Positions 15,202 through 26,674 of a DNA stretch of 64,000 nt are shown here, piece after piece. How positions within the stretch are numbered: the first letter of the stretch is position 1; each line of letters begins with the position of its first letter. The stretch spans positions 2,666,001 to 2,730,000 of the forward strand of contig JAUCEF010000007.1 of assembly GCA_033558025.1 (NCBI GenBank). The letters run 5' to 3'. A model generated the notes under the pieces. That model worked only from the letters and a program-made list of their open reading frames with translations, was not told the origin of the DNA and did no database searches. This stretch comes from Phytophthora sp. 'mugwort'. Lineage: Eukaryota > Oomycota > Peronosporomycetes > Peronosporales > Peronosporaceae. Position numbers and translations under genes: made by a program.

Positions 15202-15828
15202 GGCGATGGTGGAATGCTAATGTTTAAACGATTCTGATGTTGAACTTTGGCTCCTACAACAGCGAGGCATTTTGCATCTAATCATACGTTGCATCAAAAG
15301 GCCTGCGGTAGTCCATATGACGTTTGATATCCGGATGGCAGAGATGTTGTTGGGAATGTCGACACACTGTTTGCTGGACATGAAAATTAGTATAATGGCA
15401 GTATCCGGAAATATATGTGACGGAACCGCTCTGGATTGTACATGTACATATATGGAATCAGTTGGCGACTGCTTGTCCTGTCTTGCTGGGGTTCCCCCCG
15501 CGGTTGTTGCAAGAACTTCAAAGGCTGCGGTCATTTATGAGCGTCTTTTGGGACTTGATTTATAGGACACATTTCACCGAGTCCCTGACACAGGACGCAA
15601 TGCAATGGCCTTATATCATACCGTACCGGTATGATAAATGCGACTCTCACAAGTCGCATAAATAGTTTTTCCTCCAATTATATACCTTCAAGGCATCAAT
15701 ATCTACCAATAGCCTGCTCCGTCGGGTTGATTGGCTACTGGGACCAATGGCGTTGGAGTCTCTTCGCTCACCATCGAAGTTGCCGCCGTCACCCGCAGCA
15801 GCAAGCGCCAGCCAGCACCTTCGACACG
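15202..15828. other. intergenic, divergent BCKDHA / LLPH-like promoters
   Basis: No gene was recognised. It contains a TACCGGTA palindrome (15624-15631) inside a larger imperfect palindrome. An ATTGG/CCAAT pair lies about 100 bp before the downstream start codon. Short open frames here have no recognisable content. Confidence 0.6.
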
Positions 15829-16271
15829 ATGGCCAAGAGTCTGCGCTCCAAGATCAAGCGAAAGTTCCGCACGGAACTGCGTAAGCGCATCGGCGTGCCG
15901 CACCAGGCGATTCAGGAGGCCAAAATCCAGGAGAACCTCAAGAAAGCCATCGCCGCCCAGGGTATGAGCATTGTTACCACTATTCCCAGTATTTTTTGAT
16001 ATACTCTAACACTACTGTATGAACATCAGGCACTGGCAAGTCAGTGGCTAGCTTAAAGAAGCTTATGGGTGCCTCGGTGCCCGTAGCGAGCAGCGAAATC
16101 TCGGGCGTGGTCAAGGAACAGACGCCAGCGGAGGCCGAGGCCGCTCTGCTCAACCAGGAGGCGGACGCCTCCATGAAGGACGTCAAGAAGGTCAAGAATG
16201 ACAAGAAGGCGAACAAGAAGCGGAAATCGAAATTCGTGCACTTCCACCAGCTGCGCAAGAAGGGCGTGTAA
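15829..16271 (+). CDS. LLPH-like small basic nucleolar protein
   Basis: Two exons, 15829-15961 and 16030-16271, joined in phase 1, giving 124 residues. The N-terminus MAKSLRSKIKRKFRTELRKR matches the conserved MAKSLRSK start of the LLPH / DUF2423 family (yeast YBL028C, animal LAPS18). The C-terminus (KKRKSKFVHFHQLRKKGV) has the Lys-rich pattern ending in an aromatic-basic tail. Family members are nucleolar and linked to ribosome biogenesis. Convergent with CEP19. Confidence 0.75.
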
Positions 16272-16421
16272 GCGCAGGGACGTAGCCTCGTGGAAAGCCT
16301 GGACGACCAAATGGCGATCGATGGACAGCAGGGGTGTGCCGTGAAGGCGGCTGATCGCTGTTTACTCTGTAATCTGCAATTATCCAGTTTTATATATATG
16401 ACTGTTATGCTCTGCTGTGTG

Positions 16422-17073
16422 CTAGTCGTCCCAGTCGGAGGCTTCAGTCGCTTGTTGGAACTCGACCTGCTTGTCGTACTGGTAGTTTTCGTGATCTGGG
16501 CGGATGATGTTTTGCTGGAAGACCAGATCCATCTTGTGTTTTGCTTGCTTCAGCTGCATCTCAGACACGCGGTTGTAGTCTGCCTGTGGTAAGTTTGATG
16601 CATGTGTTGCTGCTTCTGCTGGAGCAGGTTCTCGTGCAAAGGTTTGATAGTCAACCAGTTTTTTCACCAGTCGGACAAGCTACGTACAGTGCCAGGTAAG
16701 CCTCCCTCACGTAAACTAAAAATCGGCTACCCACCTGCGATGACGGAACTTTGCTGTCTCCGACAACTTCTGCGTGCTGCTTAATGATATTGAGGACAAC
16801 TTCATCAATGCGATAGTCCTGATAACAAGCAGCAAAGTGCAGTTGTCAATATTTGCAACGGGCGATCAAAACTGGCCGAGGAGATGCACGCGCTCATCGG
16901 ACACATACACTAAGCCTGCTTGCTTTCAACGACGATAGCTCCGCCTTCAGGTTAATTTCGTGATGATAAAGCTGCTTTGCTGCTGCGCTGTGGTAGAGGT
17001 ACTCAACAATGATACTTGGGGGATCATATCGCAGTGCAAGTCGTCGAGGCTCAATGCCATTAAGAGTCTCCAT
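16422..17073 (-). CDS. CEP19: CEP19-like centrosomal/ciliary protein
   Basis: Three exons, 17073-16909, 16818-16735 and 16679-16422, all phase 0, giving 168 residues (human CEP19 is 167). The N-terminal RLALRYDPPSIIVEY corresponds to the conserved region of CEP19. The C-terminal part (LKQAKHKMDLVFQQNIIRP, then YDKQVEFQQ and a WD end) matches the family's helix and its acidic EVEF/WD terminus. CEP19 sits at mother centrioles and recruits RABL2 to promote intraflagellar transport entry, which fits an organism with biflagellate zoospores. The stop (16422-16424) follows SDWDD. None of the exons alone would be convincing; assignment comes from the assembled protein. Confidence 0.72.
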
Positions 17074-17176
17074 ATCTTACGACGATGCGCTCCTTGCGTC
17101 TAAATTTACACAGACTTTTCCCTAAAGAGTATTTATTCTACGTCGGTTTGCTGCATCATTTTCAGTATTGTTAGAG

Positions 17177-17857
17177 TTACTTGTGTTCAACCGGCATCAT
17201 AACGCTTTTGATACTGCAGCACGAGGACCTCGCAACAGCTCCATCTTTCCACTCGACGTTCTCCTTCCACGTCCTCGAATCGCCTTCATACTGTTCGCTT
17301 TTCCAAATTGGCACCGTGGCTTTGAGTGTATCAATGGCAAAGGCACAAGCTTCCAATGCTTCCCGTCGATGCGGCGAACTAACAGCCACAATGACACTTG
17401 CCTCTGCCACTTGTACAACTCCCAGGCGATGGAACAGCGCCACCCCCACAATATCCGGCCATTTCTCGCGGATAGTGATGCAGATCTTACGCAGCTCCGA
17501 CACTGCCATCGGCGTGTAGCCCTCGTACTCGAGTCGTACCACCTTCTTGCCTGGAACACCAACCACAGTGCACACTATCAGTAAAATCCCCCAGAACTTG
17601 TGTGCAAAGTATCAGGTAACAGGCCCAATACCTTGGAAACTGTCTCGCGTGGTGCCCACGAACGTCGAGATGGCGCCTGCATTTGGATGTGTCACAAGCG
17701 CCACCACTCTCTGGCTGTCCAGCGGCTCGTACCCAACCTCCACAAAGTCACCACGTCCAAGCTCCGTACTAGAGTGCGCCATCACCGTCTTTGTATCAAC
17801 AGTAACGCAGTCGATCGACATGAGTATGTCTTCCACTTTGTCATAGTGTATAGCCAT
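17177..17857 (-). CDS. MOCS2B: molybdopterin synthase catalytic subunit (MoaE/MOCS2B)
   Basis: Two exons, 17857-17632 and 17550-17177, joined in phase 1, giving 199 residues. MoaE hallmarks: [54 protein letters not shown] and the active-site lysine segment [13 protein letters not shown]. The enzyme inserts two sulfurs, delivered by the small subunit MoaD/MOCS2A, into cyclic pyranopterin monophosphate. Both genes are needed for molybdoenzymes such as nitrate reductase and sulfite oxidase. The N-terminal ~50 residues before the conserved core are longer than in bacterial MoaE. Divergent from the TAT-SF1-like gene, with 111 bp between start codons. Confidence 0.93.
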
Positions 17858-17968
17858 ATCTCTGATAACATTTTCACTGCATACTGATTCGCTAAAAACC
17901 TTATCATTATTTCACCCTATCGTTACATTTCAATTTTCCATTAACGGCGAGCTCAAGACCAGCGGACC

Positions 17969-20211
17969 ATGGCCGCCGAGCTATGGCTGTACCTGGACAC
18001 CGTCACGGGGCAGCAAAAGGGTCCTGTGCCCTCCCCGACCATAAAGAAGCTGTTGCGGAAAGGTATTGTACAGCCCCAGCAGCTGGTGTGGACCCAGCGC
18101 CTCTCGGAGTGGACTGCGATCGCCAGGGCGGAGCCTTTCGCCGCCTACTGCCGCGTCTGGACGGCCGTGTGGTTCTACATGGCCGAGGATCCAACAGATC
18201 CCAGCAAGGAGGCAACAAGGACGGGCCCCGTGACGACGCAGCAGCTTGTTCAGCTCTTTGTGGATGGAGAAGTGGACGGCATGACGCTCGTCTGGAGCCA
18301 GGAGCTGAACTGCTGGAACTCCATTGGTGCGTTAAGCAATTAATTTGGCGATGCAATTAGCAAATACAATGGTACTAATACTATGGAGTTTGTGTGTGTC
18401 TATGCTACTGCATACACAGGCGAGGTACCGGCGTTGAAGGAGTTTCTACAAGAAGCTAATGACGAGTTGGATCGAGAGGCTGAGCTGCAGCAACAGGCGA
18501 GCGAGATGCCCGTCGAGCTCCAAGTTTTTGAGAATAAGTAGGTGGTTTGTTTTAACGGTTTTAAGGCGACGATGAAGCTGATATCTTTGTGTATTTGGTG
18601 GCTTTAGATTGACGAACGCTCTTGTTGCAGAAGATGGCAAGCGATATGTGTTCGATGCTGAATCCAAGACGTACGTGACGCCAGAAGATAGAATTGAGGA
18701 GGAGTTGGCGTCGTTGCAAGAGGCGATGGTGGAAGCTAATGCGGAAAAGGAAGAAAACAAAGCGAAAGAGAATGATAACAAGAATGAAGATGTGAAGAAC
18801 ACTAGCAGAAAAGAAGTGCCGACAACTGCGGCTACAGAGGCGAAGCCTGTGGAGCAATCAGAAATAGACGCGGAAACTGATAAAAAGCGGAAGAAGAAGA
18901 AAAAGAAGAAAAGCGACAAATGGAAGAAAACGAAGAAGAATACGTGGGTATATGTGAACGGCTTGCCGCTGGATGTCACAGTACAAGAAGTGCACGACCA
19001 TTTTGCCAAATGTGGTGTCATCCAACCGGACATTGTAACTGGCGAGCCCCGCATCAAACTTTACCAAAACAAAGAGACTGGGGGGTTAAACGTAGGTCCT
19101 GCTGTGATAAGGTGCACAACGAGGCTTTCGGTCTAACCCTTGTGTGTTATTTTTATTTGATTTGATGAGTGCAGGGCGATGGATCAGTGTGTTATATGAA
19201 GGAAGCGTCAGTGGAACTGGCTGTGCAGCTACTCGATAAATCACAGATCCGACCGGAGTACGTTCGACGATATTATTTAGATGAAATGCGGTCTTATCGG
19301 TTAATCCAAAAAAAATCTACCGCAAACATTTTGTAGATGGCAGATTGATGTAGCACCGGCGGTGTTTCAACAAAAGGAAGGAGACTTTGTTAAGCGGAAG
19401 AAGCTCAAGATCGACACTCGCGCAAAGATCAGAATGTTTGAGAAGGAAAAGGTAAAAATGGTATTAATGTATCGACATTTTTGCTGCTGTAACTCTAATC
19501 CAAGCGATGACCTCTTATATTTGTTAGGCACTTTCTTGGAATGAAGGAGAAACCAATGAACCTGCTGGTCTGCGCATTGTGGTTATCAAGCACATGTTTA
19601 CCCCCGCTGAAATTGAAGGTGTGTATATGTTTTATACGTAAACTCCCGCTTGAAGGACTCAATCGATATGTTATTATTTCTCAGACGAAGATTACGAGAG
19701 GGAACTACAGGAGGATATCCATGACGAGTGTGTAAAGATTGGTGAGGTGTCAAAGATCACACTTTTTGCTAAGCACGTAGACGGCGTTGTGGTGGTCAAG
19801 TTCGCTTCAAGTGGCAGTGCTGCGCGGTGCATCGAGATTATGAACGGACGTTTCTTTGCTGGGCGCAAGATTGAATGTGGGTTCTGGGACGGCGCAGATT
19901 ATACGCACCATGAAAGTAAGAACGAGGAGAAGAAGCGTGCAGATAAGTTCCAAGAGTGGTTGGAAGAAGGCTCGTCGTCTTCCGAGAGTGAGGCTGACGA
20001 AGAGGAAAAGAAGACGGAGCAGAGCAAGGAGGTCCCTGAAGGAGAGGAAGCTCACGCGGGCCGTGAAATACCACCTCTTGCTGATGACAGTGACGACAGT
20101 GATGTGGAAAGCAACGGTGATCCAGACGAGGATATTAATCCTGTTGTTGGTGCTAAGGAAGTGCACGCGGGTCGAGTTATGCCTGATCTCGACGTTATTG
20201 ATGATGAATAA
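17969..20211 (+). CDS. HTATSF1: TAT-SF1/Cus2-like splicing factor with N-terminal GYF_2 domains
   Basis: Seven exons: 17969-18326, 18420-18537, 18608-19091, 19175-19257, 19337-19451, 19528-19618, 19685-20211, giving 591 residues. Two GYF_2-type domains come first (~5-55 and ~65-130; WLYLDTVTGQQKGPV..., VWFYMAED...TGPVTTQQL). A Lys-rich linker, RRM1 (~273-355; TWVYVNGLPLDVTVQEV, then GDGSVCYMKEASVELA) and RRM2 (~401-500; RIVVIKHMFTPAEIE, GRFFAGRKIECGFWDG) follow, with an acidic tail. RRM1-RRM2 matches TAT-SF1/Cus2, which escort U2 snRNP through SF3B1; RRM2 has the R-x-F loop of UHM domains. The tail carries the motif HAGR.-P.L twice. The GYF_2 pair is not in human TAT-SF1. Confidence 0.9.
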
Positions 20212-20806
20212 TACCCCCTTCTACTGTTTTAACGGAGCCGCGGCAGTTCGTAAGAGAGTTGAAAATCTCCTCCTCGAGTTCTGATCTTGAAGCGTATTTT
20301 CGCTATTTTCAATGCGATAGGATCGGTCAGTTTTGCTGGTAAGTTTGGACGTGGTAGTATACACTTTCTTTGTTTGGACTGATTGTCGACACAACCTTAT
20401 TACCGGTACAACGCTCACACAAGCAGTAAGTGGACTAAGCCTCTTACCCTTATCATCGGAAGCTGGCTGCACAACGAGCTTTTCCTGGCATCTTCTTTGT
20501 GATATTCTTGTTCTTTCTTTAGCAGACATCTTCTCTTTGGAGCAACGAGGTAAGTGTTGCTATCTTTAATGATGTTGGACTGTGTTCTCTATTGCATTCT
20601 TCGCGCTGCTGCTAATAGACCTCGTGGTTGGAATCTTTTTGTAGCTCCTGGACGTAGTCTTGCAAGCTGGCTTCGTTCCAGGCCGCTATTATTCTTGTTG
20701 CTGCCTGTTGCGCTCAGTAGCTGCTGCTAGCTCCTTCGTACTCCGTCGGAAGGCTCGAGAAATTGGCACAGGCCTCTCAGCTTTAGCCAAGGGGCTGCAG
20801 GCAAAG
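20212..20806. other. intergenic, promoter side of coiled-coil gene
   Basis: No protein gene was recognised. It holds one TACCGGTA (20401-20408). The frame of the downstream gene stays open back to 20660 but has no ATG before 20807, so an unseen 5' exon cannot be excluded. Confidence 0.5.
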
Positions 20807-22532
20807 ATGCCTGATATCATGGATGGATGGGCCCAAAAACCCTGGAGTGTGTCGGAAGAGATGTGGAAACGGAAAGCCAAGGGTCTGGAAGGCCAGTACC
20901 AGCGTCTGCTGTCGGACCACCAAGACTTGCGTCTCGAAAAAGCCAAGATGATGGGCGAACTACGAGTGCTGCAGCGCTACAAAGAGACTGCCGAGGACAC
21001 CATTAGCCGCGAGGTCGCCAGCAGAAAGTGAGTGACAATTTTACTTCACCACCTCTTTTTTGATTTTCACGATCAAATCTGACATGATCTCGCTCAAACA
21101 GGATTGAACACAAGGATAAAGTGTCTGCAACCACGAAGCTCGAGCAGTACATTAAAAAGTACGAACGCGAGTGCGAGAAAGGGTTCGCGCTGGAGCGAGA
21201 GAATGGCTTTTTAATGGAGCAGGTCTCCAATATTAAAGGGGAGACCGAGAAACGTCTAGACTTGCTCAAGGAGTTGGAGGACTCACAGAAGCGCAACGCT
21301 CGCCAGAAGGAAAAACTACGAGAGTAAGTCGCTATGCCAGCTCGTTTTTGGGAATCCCGCACTGACCCTTGACTCTTTTTATCTTGGCTGTTGTGTAGAA
21401 TGGAGGTAGTGAGCATTGAGCACGAAAATACCATTCTGGAGCTGAAAGAGAAGAACCAAAAGCTGAAGCGCAAACTGGCAGGTGTGGAGGAAAATGTTGT
21501 TGATAAAGCTGAGGAGGCCAAGAATCTGGCTGTTCGACTAGCGGTTCGTTCGCATCTTTTGTTTTGCAGGTTTTGATACTTTCACCTCGCCTTCTGTTTA
21601 CCAACGCGCTGTCGGTCATGTGTCTAGGCTGTGGAAGCTGCGTGGGAAGCCGCTCGTGGTCAGAACAAAACGGCACTGCATCAGCTCAAGAAGAAGTGCG
21701 TTATGACTATTCGATCTTTCTAGTCCCTTTCTTAATTAACTCCCGTCTGTTATGTTGAAATCGTAGGGAATCGCTGTCGAAAGAGCTGGAAACGGTGAAG
21801 TCCGAGACCAAGGTGTGTATTTTGTGTTATCGCCGTTGAATTTATCTAGACTGACAAACTTTCACAATATTCTGGAATGAATAGCAAGCAAGCTTCCGTA
21901 TTCATGCGCTAGACGTCGAGGTGGAGACAGCTCAAAGCAAATTACGTCAGAAGGATCGAATGATTGAGGAACTTCGCGAGAAGAATGCTCTTCTCAAGAA
22001 AGAGGTGACGCGTCTGAGTGTTCGAATGGAGGACCTTGCAGCAAGCTTGGTTGCCACTCGGGAAGTTATTGAAGAAAAGGATTCTGAGATTGAGCACAAG
22101 ACCGAGCAACTTCGTAACAAGAAGACGGAGGTCAAGACACTGGAGCGTATCGACGACTCGTCAAAGGAGCGCATTGAAGACCTCGTGTGTCAGGTGAGCG
22201 AACTGCAGCAACAACTTCTCGAATCCCAGAAGGAATATCTCCGCAAGGTCAAGAAGGACGAACTGACGCGCGAAAAGCAGCGCGCACGTGATCGCGCCGA
22301 GATTTCTAGCGAACTAGAGACGATGCACAAGCCGCGTCGGTGCAAGAACTGCAACGAGACGTTCACCAACAAGTCGAACACGTCGCTCTCGTGCTCTTTC
22401 CACCCAGGCCGCTTCGTGGCTCGCAAGTACCCGCTCGAGGGCTACCAATGGAGCTGCTGCCAGAAGCGCGAGCTGTCGTCAAGACCGTGTAAGTTTGCTG
22501 GCCGCCACATCGAGTCCAAAGTGCTGGTCTAG
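20807..22532 (+). CDS. long coiled-coil protein with C-terminal CHORD-like zinc motif
   Basis: Six exons: 20807-21027, 21102-21323, 21399-21543, 21628-21695, 21767-21812, 21885-22532, phase-consistent, giving 449 residues. Residues ~20-375 are charged heptad-rich coiled coil (for example ENTILELKEKNQKLKRKL). The tail (~386-449) has the order CKNC, CSFHPGRF, a tryptophan, then CC, a later C and a final H. It resembles half of a CHORD zinc domain (C..HPG...W.CC....C...H). No specific orthologue was recognised. The combination suggests a structural protein that binds a partner through the zinc module. A GTAAGT inside the final exon (22489) could be an alternative donor but the frame reads on coherently. 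Confidence 0.7.
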
Positions 22533-22688
22533 CCTCGCTCATTGGAATAATCAGACACAAATACGAGGCAGAAAACCTCGAGGTGAGCAACAAAAATACA
22601 CAAAATATAATGACCGTTGTAGGTTCTTGGTAGTGTCGGTTCACAAGCACTTTGGGGCGGCAAACAGCAACGATCTCACGGAGATATA

Positions 22689-24338
22689 ATGCGGGTTAAC
22701 GTTAAGGTGCACGGACTGCAGTTTGTCGTGCCCTGTGGTGAAGGTGCTCAAACCTGTCGCTGGCTCGGGTTAGCTGTGGCACAACGATACGCTTTAGCTG
22801 CACCGCATGGTCGTTGTCGCACTCGTGAGGACGCCCATATCAAGCAAGGTTTCTTCCTCCCTGCTGCGGTCCTGAAGACAAATGGCCAAGTATTGCGTCC
22901 TGAGAAGCGAATCGTCGACGTCTGCAAGGATAATGAAACTTTGAACGTCCAACTGCAGGTACGACCATCCTCTCCCCCAAGAGACTATGGAACATTGATA
23001 ATCTGACTGCTCTTGTCCCTTAGCAAGAAGTATTAGTGAATGAGATCGGCACGCCCCAAGTCTCAACGTGGACAGCGACTGCGTTTTTCCCTTCGCAGAA
23101 ACGTCTTGACATCGATTCATCTCCTGATACCAAAGTTGAATCCAAGAGCTCAGCAGCTCCTAGCGCTTGGCCAAAGCAACGAGCGTCGACACTTGAGGAT
23201 CAAGTGACCGGCGCTGAAGCCAAAGGAGATGGAACGTCATCTTCAGCCCAAGATCTGAAGCAGTATGCTCGAGCGGAGATGTTGCAACAAGTGAACTCGG
23301 GCCAAGTCTTGTCCGATCTTGAACTGGAGGCGGCATTCCTGTACGACTGGAGTCGTCTTCATCCTGAAGAGATTGAAAAAGATTTTCGTGAGCGAGAACT
23401 CCTTCAGGAAGTCTTATTGTCTCGGTTCTCGGCCTTGAATGCGGGGTACATGCACTATGCTGTGGGTAGTAGTGAGCTCACGTACGGCATGAACGGTGCC
23501 GAATTTGTCCACTTTGTTCACGAATGCGAGCTTTTACGACTGGATAATGTTAATGATCAACTCACAGTGGAAAAGGTGGTGACCCAGTGTTTGCGTCATG
23601 ACACATTGGTAGCTATCCACGATCGAGGCACTTTATCGAGAGTCGGATATCTCCATGCTTTACTGCGGGTTATACAAGTTGTGTCGTCCACGAAAGGCTC
23701 GTTTGGTGAGATTTTGGACAGTATCCTTAAGACCCAAGTGCTCCCTACCATCACTCGCCTTACTAGCGGACCTTTTCGAGATCATTCCCATCACGATGTA
23801 CGTCAGAATTATCATGCTTGGTATATGCCAGTGTTAACTGTTTTTGCTGTGATGTTGTTAGAAAATGGTGGCGATTTTCCAGGAAGTTAAGCCGAAACTG
23901 TTCAAATTGTACGTTAAATACGCACATGAACACGCTCCGAACCAATCTCTAAGGAAAAAGAGCGACAACCCTGAGGAAGCAGACGCATCGGTTTGCTCGC
24001 CATCTCAATCACGTTCGTCGACGTGGCCACTGCTGCTCTCTGCTGTAGGGTTAAAGAGCATGCTTTATGACTGCGGGATGTTCTGCTCTGGCACACGTGA
24101 AGAGCAGGAAGTGCTGTTCGATCGCGCAGTGGATCAAAGCTTCTCGGGTATGCGTGAGGTGGAACGTGCTGAAGACCGGATGCTGGTCTTCAGCGAATTC
24201 CTCGAGGTCACTGCTCGAGTTGCAGTGGCCATGCTGGAAAACGAAAATGAGCTGCCACCTCGAGATGCCATCAAACTCGCACTGGAAGCTGTACGCAGCC
24301 TACCACTAAAGTCGGAAGGCTCTAAAGCGAGAAAGTAG
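22689..24338 (+). CDS. conserved-looking protein of unknown function
   Basis: Three exons, 22689-22958, 23024-23797 and 23862-24338, all phase 0, giving 506 residues. No family is recognised. The N-terminus (VNVKVHGLQFVVPCGEGAQTC) looks like a small beta-rich domain, possibly ubiquitin-like. The middle is low-complexity, then helical (LELEAAFLYDWSRLHPEEIE). The C-terminal part (LYDCGMFCSGTREEQEVLF..., VFSEFLEVTARVAVAML) has an EF-hand-like helix pattern without clear calcium ligands. It starts 157 bp after the coiled-coil gene on the same strand and converges on the PH-domain gene. Confidence 0.7.
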
Positions 24339-24502
24339 TTGTGGCCAATACAAACTCGAACTACAAGCAAGGCTAAACAACTAAATATTTCCTTCTTGCT
24401 TCACTTTGACTCACGAACGCGAAGGCCCTTCGGTGCCGTGCTGTCCTAATACCCTACGACTGACGACACAGCCACATTCTGTACAAAATTCACGGAGCAC
24501 GC

Positions 24503-26674
24503 CTACTTTATCGAGAAATTCAAGCATTCATACCAGCATCTTGAGTCGGCCAACGAGTCACAATTCACCTTGAGCTTGTTTCCGTTAACAAGTGTGAACA
24601 CTATGCCGCACTCCAAGTCGCGCGTCGAGCCCACGTCTACGACAGTGCCGAGACGCTCGAGCTGGTTGTCGACATCGTTGGCGACGCCCAACGTCGCACC
24701 GTCCATCACGAAGAACCGACGCAGGAGGGAGCCCTTCCGCACCTCCGTAAGCCAACCACCGAACACGGGCCTCAGTTTCTTGCGACGTCGGCTGTTCAAA
24801 TATTTCTTCAGGTTGAACGTTTCCGCGTGGCGGCACGCGCTGCTGATGACGGTGCGCCACCGCTTGGCTGTCTCGTAAGATTCGGCATGAACCTTCCAGA
24901 CACGTCCGCTCATCAGCCTGACCAGTAGACCATTCGCGTGACCTTCCCATTCCTCCACCGAATGCGCCTTGTCACAAAGCAAAGTATGCGAGTTCGTGTC
25001 CTTGGCGTACGCCAGCTCAACGCCGTGCAACGTGAAGTATAGCCGCTTCCAGCCCTTAAATATCCCAGCTTGTTTGTATAGCCATCCTGCGTGGTTCGAC
25101 AGCGCCGTCTGCACATAACAACTCTTCACGGACGTCTTGGGCTGTGCTGTCTTGCCGTTCGCAGCAGCAGCAGCCGAAATAGCGCCGTACCAGAGCATTT
25201 GCTCGTCATACGAGTCTGCGTAGCACACCATGAACACATCAGTGCTCAGTTGGATCGCAAGTCCATTAGCGTGGCAGTCGGCAAAAGACACAGCCTTGAT
25301 ATACCCAGAGCACTTCCGGTCCGTTGCACCGTGCTCAGTGTCGCGGCATTCGATATACCCATCGATACGTACAACAAAGAAGCAGCGTTTCCAAGCCTTG
25401 TTCTTCTCCTGCTTGAACAGATAGCCCTCATGCTGCTCCGACGCGGTAAGCGTGTATGACGTCTTGGATTGCGAGTTAAGGGACTGATTGCGCTCGATAG
25501 CCTTTTCCATCACTGTAAGCCACTGCTCAAACTCGTTTTCGCTAGGGCAGCGGATCTGAAGGGTGCTGGCATCGCCGAACTCGAGTAACAGTCCGTAGCG
25601 CAGATCATCCATGCGATGCACGGACATGAGGTGGCCAAAGCCCTTCGGAGACTGCCCCACGCCCTTGCTGTACTTAAACTCCATCCCTGAGAGCACCGCG
25701 TAGTACCGCTTCCACGTCTTGAACGCCCCGTGCTGAATAAACACCCAACCTGAATGCGGGACGATCGCTGCGTTTGATGCACGACGGTTGTCAAAGCAGG
25801 ATGGGCGCACATCGTCCTGGTTATTATTACTCGGTGCTGTAGTGAACGAGTCCGAACGGGACTTCCCACATCGAGAGGACGACACATACGGGTCGCTTAC
25901 GCGCGGTTCCTGCTCCTGCGCAAGATTGCTGTATCCTCGGTTTCGATGCCCTGCCTGCTGCATCCCTGAGCCCTGCTGACCTGCTAGATACGCCACGTAG
26001 TTTCCTGTACTGATGGGTAATCCCATGACTGCGTCATCCTCTCCACTATCCCCTGCAACAACTGCGTTAGAAACCACAGGCTGGCTCTGCGGGGGTCGCA
26101 TCTCGTCCTGTTCCTTCACTGGCTCCGGCATCTGCGGCATGGTCGCGACCGTCGCGCGGCGGTTCAGGAGGTTGAATGTGCCCGGGTCCGAGCGAATGGG
26201 GCGACTACCACTCACAATGGCTTCGTAGTTTCGTGTGTCAACCGGCAGTCCCACGACCGTGTGGTCCCGCTCTTCCTCGTCTTCGTTCTCCTCTTCTTCT
26301 TCGTTCACTGCGACCGTCTGCGCTAATTTCTCACCGCGCATAGGGCTTTTGAGTTGGTTGTCTCTGTGCTGCTGGTATACGGTGCCCAAGGCCAACGTCT
26401 GACGTCGGTAGCCGGGCGACGCGCCGCCGCTCGAGACCGAGGACGACCCCGAACTCGTGCGCCTTCTACGCGCCAGATTGTCCAATAGCGTCTGGTAGTT
26501 GCGCGTGTTCACAGCGAGGCCTAACGGCGCCGTGTCGTCGTCCAGGGCCTCCGCCTGCTCCACGGCGTGTGGAGACCCGTCGCGGCGCGCCAGCATCTCG
26601 TTCAGCGCGGCTTTGCCGGCGTGGAAGGCGCTGGCGTCGTTAGGACCCATGGGCGCGACGCGCTGGGTGACCAT
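24503..26674 (-). CDS. four-PH-domain protein with a repeated GLPV-type motif
   Basis: Single exon, 723 residues from the ATG at 26674. The frame extends upstream to ~26790 without an ATG; a CAG acceptor near 26775 leaves open a short 5' exon. Four PH domains fill the C-terminal two thirds at about residues 305-395 (GWVFIQHGAFKTWKRYYAVL), 413-505 (GYLFKQEKNKAWKRCFFVV), 526-620 (GWLYKQAGIFKGWKRLYFTL) and 638-722 (GGWLTEVRKGSLLRRFFVM). Each begins G-W/Y-L and most close with the typical tryptophan. The disordered N-terminus carries three copies of a short motif: GLAVNTRNY, GLPVDTRNY and GLPISTGNY. A phosphoinositide-linked membrane scaffold is the natural inference; no catalytic domain is visible. 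Confidence 0.88.
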   Translation of the reverse strand: MVTQRVAPMGPNDASAFHAGKAALNEMLARRDGSPHAVEQAEALDDDTAPLGLAVNTRNYQTLLDNLARRRRTSSGSSSVSSGGASPGYRRQTLALGTVYQQHRDNQLKSPMRGEKLAQTVAVNEEEEENEDEEERDHTVVGLPVDTRNYEAIVSGSRPIRSDPGTFNLLNRRATVATMPQMPEPVKEQDEMRPPQSQPVVSNAVVAGDSGEDDAVMGLPISTGNYVAYLAGQQGSGMQQAGHRNRGYSNLAQEQEPRVSDPYVSSSRCGKSRSDSFTTAPSNNNQDDVRPSCFDNRRASNAAIVPHSGWVFIQHGAFKTWKRYYAVLSGMEFKYSKGVGQSPKGFGHLMSVHRMDDLRYGLLLEFGDASTLQIRCPSENEFEQWLTVMEKAIERNQSLNSQSKTSYTLTASEQHEGYLFKQEKNKAWKRCFFVVRIDGYIECRDTEHGATDRKCSGYIKAVSFADCHANGLAIQLSTDVFMVCYADSYDEQMLWYGAISAAAAANGKTAQPKTSVKSCYVQTALSNHAGWLYKQAGIFKGWKRLYFTLHGVELAYAKDTNSHTLLCDKAHSVEEWEGHANGLLVRLMSGRVWKVHAESYETAKRWRTVISSACRHAETFNLKKYLNSRRRKKLRPVFGGWLTEVRKGSLLRRFFVMDGATLGVANDVDNQLERLGTVVDVGSTRDLECGIVFTLVNGNKLKVNCDSLADSRCWYECLNFSIK

